Of a DNA stretch of 9,515 nucleotides, positions 7,015 through 9,515 are shown in pieces (position 1 is the stretch's first letter; each line of letters starts with the position of its first letter). The DNA comes from Bacteroidales bacterium (lineage in GTDB: Bacteria; Bacteroidota; Bacteroidia; Bacteroidales; UBA932). Both the position numbers and the translations under genes were made by a program. The stretch lies in the NCBI GenBank assembly GCA_004552615.1, contig SFNZ01000070.1, positions 1-9,515 on the forward strand, written 5' to 3'. The notes under the pieces were generated by a model. That model was not told where the DNA came from. It saw only the letters and a list, made by a program, of their open reading frames with translations, and did not search any database.

Positions 7015-7022
7015 CAAAGTTA
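7015..7022 (-). promoter_or_regulatory. Possible internal promoter before fabK
   Basis: The 48-base gap between fabH and fabK contains TAACTTTG on the minus strand, a match to the Bacteroidota TAnnTTTG box, 26 bases before the fabK ATG. No -33 partner is clear; the region behind it is a T-rich stretch running into the fabH stop. It may allow some fabK-fabF-fabZ transcription independent of fabH. Confidence 0.25.
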
Positions 7023-7037
7023 CAAAAATTATTTTTT

Positions 7038-7985
7038 CTACCATTCGAGGACTGCTGCTGCGGACAGGAGTCCGGCCCCGAACGCGCTGAATACCAATAT
7101 GTCACCGCTCTTGAAGAGCCCTGCCCTGTTGCACTCGTCAAGCAGGATGGCGCAGGATGCGGAAGACGAATTTCCGTGGTCCCTGATGTTTACCGGGAAC
7201 TTGGAATCAGGCTCGTCGAGGTACTTTTTTATCGCGTCGATGATGCGCAGGTTGGCCTGGTGCACCATATAATAGCTGACATCCGACTTGGTGAGACCTA
7301 CCTCTTTGAGAAGGGCCTCGACCTCGGTCGTGGATGCGCCCACGGCGAACTTGAATACCTCTTTGCCCCTCATCTGGAGAGGTACGTCGGACTCCTCCTT
7401 GGTGACGTACGGGGTAGGCATGAGTGTGCGTTTCTGCCAGATCTTGGAAGAGTCCGGCCTGGCATTCAGCCTGATGCCTTTCAGGTTGTCACCCTTCGTG
7501 AATACGGCCGCTCCTGCTCCGTCCCCGAACAGAACGCAGGTGGACCGGTCAGCCCAGTCCGTCATCCTGGTCGGTTCTTCTGCGCTGACTATGAGTACGT
7601 TCCTGACTTTCCCGGCGAGGAAATGCGTCTCTGCAATCTCCATCGCATAAATGAAGCCCGGACATGCGCAGTTGATGTCGATGCACGGGCATGTGAGGCC
7701 GAGCTTTTCGGCGATTATGCAGCTCAGGCTCGGGGTGATATATTCGTTCACGACATTTGAGCAGATGAAAAAGTCTATCTCCTCAGGCCTGAGCCCGGCC
7801 ATGTCCAATGCTTTGCGGCAGGCATCGGCTCCAAGATCCTCCACTGTCTCGTTTGTGATAACGTGTCTGCTTTCAATTCCGGTGCGGGGAATTATCCATT
7901 CGTCCCCGGTGTCGAGGAATTCTGACAGCATGGCATTTGTCACGACTTTTGATGGAATCGCGCTTCCAGTTCCGATAAGTTTCAT
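7038..7985 (-). CDS. fabH: Beta-ketoacyl-ACP synthase III
   Basis: An initiating condensing enzyme of 315 residues that condenses an acyl-CoA primer with malonyl-ACP to start fatty-acid synthesis. The Cys-His-Asn triad is visible: Cys108 in DINCACPGFIYAM, His242 in VHQANLRIID and Asn272 in HGNSSSASCAILL. Other family blocks are TGDEWIIPRTGIESRH (26-41) and the C-terminal FSAFGAGLLSAAAVLEW. The residue after the catalytic Cys is Pro, where Ser or Thr is commoner. The protein is a little shorter than typical Bacteroides FabH, its N-terminus starting at KLIGTGSAIPSKVVTN. The gene is first in the operon and ends in TAG. A TAnnTTTG promoter lies about 50 bases upstream. A second FabH-like role with an unusual primer cannot be excluded, since primer choice cannot be read from sequence. 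Confidence 0.92.
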   Translation of the reverse strand: MKLIGTGSAIPSKVVTNAMLSEFLDTGDEWIIPRTGIESRHVITNETVEDLGADACRKALDMAGLRPEEIDFFICSNVVNEYITPSLSCIIAEKLGLTCPCIDINCACPGFIYAMEIAETHFLAGKVRNVLIVSAEEPTRMTDWADRSTCVLFGDGAGAAVFTKGDNLKGIRLNARPDSSKIWQKRTLMPTPYVTKEESDVPLQMRGKEVFKFAVGASTTEVEALLKEVGLTKSDVSYYMVHQANLRIIDAIKKYLDEPDSKFPVNIRDHGNSSSASCAILLDECNRAGLFKSGDILVFSAFGAGLLSAAAVLEW

Positions 7986-8032
7986 TATAGTCCTGTTGGT
8001 TCTATTGTTGCATGTTTATAGTTGTACGGGTG

Positions 8033-8064
8033 CAAATTTATTCCGAATTCCGCCAACTGTGAAA
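8033..8064 (-). promoter_or_regulatory. fabH: Promoter of the fabH-fabK-fabF-fabZ operon
   Basis: On the minus strand the -7 element is TAAATTTG (8040 to 8033), an exact match to TAnnTTTG. TTTC (8064 to 8061) is a near match to the -33 TTTG box at 20 bases, one base more than the usual spacing. It would give a leader of roughly 40 bases before the fabH ATG at 7985. Confidence 0.5.
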
Positions 8065-8166
8065 TGAATGTGGCGAACCCGGCCGGTTTGGGGCGTCCTT
8101 TTGGCGAGATGGCCGGATAAGGGGTGAATTTCGTTGCCCGACACATTATTTTAGCCGGGAAATTGC

Positions 8167-8174
8167 TATATTTG
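8167..8174 (+). promoter_or_regulatory. -7 promoter box of the LytTR regulator gene
   Basis: TATATTTG matches the Bacteroidota -7 consensus TAnnTTTG and lies 20 bases before the ATG at 8195, implying a very short leader. The sequence at the expected -33 position (CATT, 8144-8147) is a poor match, so the promoter may be weak or need an activator. Confidence 0.4.
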
Positions 8175-8194
8175 CTATCGAAAATGTATGGATT

Positions 8195-9130
8195 ATGGCA
8201 GACAGATATAAAGTTCCGAGCTATTTCAGGCAGAAGTACCAGCTTGTCGCGACAGTGACATTCACGGCGTTCTTCTCCTTGGTTTTCATGCTTGTCAGCA
8301 TACCGTTCTCGCACAATGTCTGGTTCGAACTCGGCCCGTCGAAGGCCTTCATGTTCACGGCGGCGTTCTTCATTCTCGGCCTTCTCATCATCATCTTCAG
8401 CAAGCGCCTTATGTATTCGACCCGCATGCACGACATGAGCTATCTGCAGTATGTGCTCTGGGATTTCGCGGAGGTCATCGTCATCTGTTTGCTGTATACC
8501 TTGTTTTCTCTCAAGGGAGATTCTCTCGGAATCATCGAACTTTCCAACAACTCGTTCATCCGCATTTTCCTGAACGCCTTCATATATTGTTTCGTCTCCC
8601 TCATCATCCCTTATATAATAGCCGGGATGTATTTCGCCATCATCGACAAAAACAATACAATCCGCCTGATGAACTACGCAAATGTCGTCTCGGACGAGCC
8701 GATTCTGCCGAAGGACGAGCAGAAAATCACCCTCTTCGACAGCAGCGGTGTGCTCAAGCTCTCATTGAGGCTGTCGAGCCTGTATTACATCGAGTCGGAT
8801 GACAATTATATTATCGTCTGGTATTCGGACAGCAAGGGAGAACTGAAGAAATACATGCTCAGGTGCCGGCTTAAGACTGTCGAGGAGAGTTTCAAGGGCA
8901 GCAGCCTCGTGCGCTGCCACCGCAAGTACATTGTCAATATGGACAAGGTGAAAGTGCTCCGTAAGGAGAAGGGCGGATATGAACTTGAGATAGACAATGA
9001 CCTCATTTCCACGATTCCGGTGACGCCTACCTATGCCGAGAATGTACTCGACAAACGGCTTCGCGTCATTGGCATTATCATGCCACAGGTCGGAGCTGGC
9101 GCGCAGTGCCTCATAGTATTCGGCTTTTGA
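8195..9130 (+). CDS. Membrane-anchored LytTR-family DNA-binding regulator
   Basis: A 311-codon frame encoding an N-terminal membrane domain joined to a C-terminal LytTR DNA-binding domain. Four hydrophobic segments are visible at about residues 17-38, 50-69, 87-105 and 122-150, followed by a linker. The LytTR domain covers about 177-286 with typical elements: SLYYIESDDNYIIVWY, LRCRLKTVEESF and LVRCHRKYIVNMDKV. LytTR domains bind direct DNA repeats and usually act in two-component systems, but here no receiver domain is present. The protein probably senses something at the membrane directly or through a partner. The native protein appears to end near Asp286-Lys-Arg (about 9058). The last ~23 residues are read from the antisense of the fic gene and look foreign. 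The start follows a TAnnTTTG box by a short distance. No target is known; the divergent fab operon is one candidate. Confidence 0.85.
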   Translation: MADRYKVPSYFRQKYQLVATVTFTAFFSLVFMLVSIPFSHNVWFELGPSKAFMFTAAFFILGLLIIIFSKRLMYSTRMHDMSYLQYVLWDFAEVIVICLLYTLFSLKGDSLGIIELSNNSFIRIFLNAFIYCFVSLIIPYIIAGMYFAIIDKNNTIRLMNYANVVSDEPILPKDEQKITLFDSSGVLKLSLRLSSLYYIESDDNYIIVWYSDSKGELKKYMLRCRLKTVEESFKGSSLVRCHRKYIVNMDKVKVLRKEKGGYELEIDNDLISTIPVTPTYAENVLDKRLRVIGIIMPQVGAGAQCLIVFGF

Positions 9131-9515
9131 GTTTTCGATTAGCATTTCAAGGCTGATGTACTTGCCGACCGCAAAGCCCGAACGATAGAGAAGTAGTAGC
9201 GTTAGGAGACGGCTCATTCTCCCGTTGCCGTCATGGAACGGGTGAACGCACAGAAAGTCGAAGATGAACAGCGGTATCAACAGCAGACTGTCGAATGTCC
9301 CCGCGTCAGTTGCGCGACGATAGTTCTCGCACAGAGATTCCATTGCCATTGGCGCCTCGACTGCGCTTGCCGGGCGGAAACGGACGAAAGTCTTTCCGCC
9401 GGCGTCTGTTTCTTCGATCACGTTGTCGTTCAGTTTCCAATGTCCACCCGTCCCCTGCGGTTGCTTGGAATAAAGATCTCTGTGAAGCTGCAAGAGGACG
9501 TTTGGCGTAACGGAT
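8762..9515 (-). CDS. Fic-domain protein (AMPylator-type), 5' partial and 3' truncated
   Basis: Fic proteins usually transfer AMP from ATP to a hydroxyl group on a target protein. The core motif HPFHDGNGR is complete (His codon at 9244-9242), including the catalytic His and the phosphate-binding GNGR. Upstream is GGHWKLNDNVIEE with the typical beta-hairpin region; downstream is KYISLEMLIENSKAEYYEAL. The frame is open to the window edge (codons SVTPNVLLQLHRDLYS), so the TTG at 9493 is not the true start; the N-terminal part, where an inhibitory motif could lie, is not seen. Family-like sequence stops at PFVEYILGI (about 9032). The remaining ~90 codons to the stop at 8762 are the antisense of the LytTR gene and look unrelated to any Fic C-terminus. 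The gene has thus lost its C-terminal region, usually a winged-helix-like domain, so activity or folding is doubtful. Confidence 0.85.
   Translation of the reverse strand, partial: SVTPNVLLQLHRDLYSKQPQGTGGHWKLNDNVIEETDAGGKTFVRFRPASAVEAPMAMESLCENYRRATDAGTFDSLLLIPLFIFDFLCVHPFHDGNGRMSRLLTLLLLYRSGFAVGKYISLEMLIENSKAEYYEALRASSDLWHDNANDAKPFVEYILGIGRRHRNRGNEVIVYLKFISALLLTEHFHLVHIDNVLAVAAHEAAALETLLDSLKPAPEHVFLQFSLAVRIPDDNIIVIRLDVIQARQPQ

Larger units (their letters stand above)
7986..8194. other. Divergent intergenic region between the fab operon and the LytTR gene
   Basis: These 209 bases hold outward-facing promoter boxes for both sides (8033-8040 on minus, 8167-8174 on plus). Between them are a CCGGCCGG palindrome (8079-8086) and a loose CGCCA/TGGCG pair (8051-8055/8071-8075). 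Nothing resembling a known fatty-acid regulator operator was recognised. The layout would let one bound protein influence both transcripts, but no such binding is shown. Confidence 0.45.

Noticed and set aside
7993..8024. Three GTTG words (7995, 8007, 8021) as a LytTR binding site
   Set aside because: LytTR sites are two 9-base repeats about 21-22 bases apart. The spacing here (12 and 14) and the flanking bases do not fit.

Overview
The window looks like chromosomal DNA of a member of the Bacteroidales, probably gut-associated, with moderate GC. Three things point there: the release factor closely matches Bacteroidota RF1, most genes start without a Shine-Dalgarno sequence but after A/T-rich leaders, and several gene starts follow a TAnnTTTG box, the Bacteroidota -7 promoter element. 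No tRNA, rRNA, CRISPR array or complete insertion sequence was seen.

Left part (1-2537, + strand). prfA (RF1) runs in from beyond the window. A highly structured, repeat-rich intergenic block (about 1092-1285) follows. Next come two queuosine genes: a YhhQ-family precursor transporter and queF, the preQ0 reductase. They are separated by a GC-rich hairpin and a T-run that ends against the queF start codon. Together the two genes would import or supply 7-deazaguanine precursors and convert preQ0 to preQ1 for tRNA queuosine.

Middle (2577-4118, - strand). A PF09820/PF08011-type 'AAA-ATPase plus PD-(D/E)XK' gene is interrupted by one in-frame TAG just after its P-loop. Restoring that codon gives a full-length family member of 513 residues. 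It is therefore called a pseudogene, although it keeps a promoter box and an unusually strong Shine-Dalgarno sequence.

Right-middle (4228-8064, - strand). A compact type II fatty-acid synthesis operon reads fabH, fabK, fabF, fabZ. It has a promoter upstream of fabH and a hairpin terminator after fabZ. It covers initiation (FabH), elongation condensation (FabF), dehydration (FabZ) and enoyl reduction (FabK, the FMN type). Carrier protein, FabD and FabG must be encoded elsewhere. The proteins look more like clostridial enzymes than typical Bacteroides ones.

Right end (8167-9515). Divergent from the fab operon is a membrane-anchored LytTR regulator with four predicted membrane segments. Its 3' end collides tail-to-tail with a Fic-domain gene that has lost its C-terminal part. 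Each reading frame runs on into the antisense of the other, which suggests a deletion or recombination junction near 9032-9058. No completely new system is evident. The points most worth a second look are the structured repeat block, the nonsense-interrupted ATPase, the atypical fab operon and the Fic/LytTR junction.
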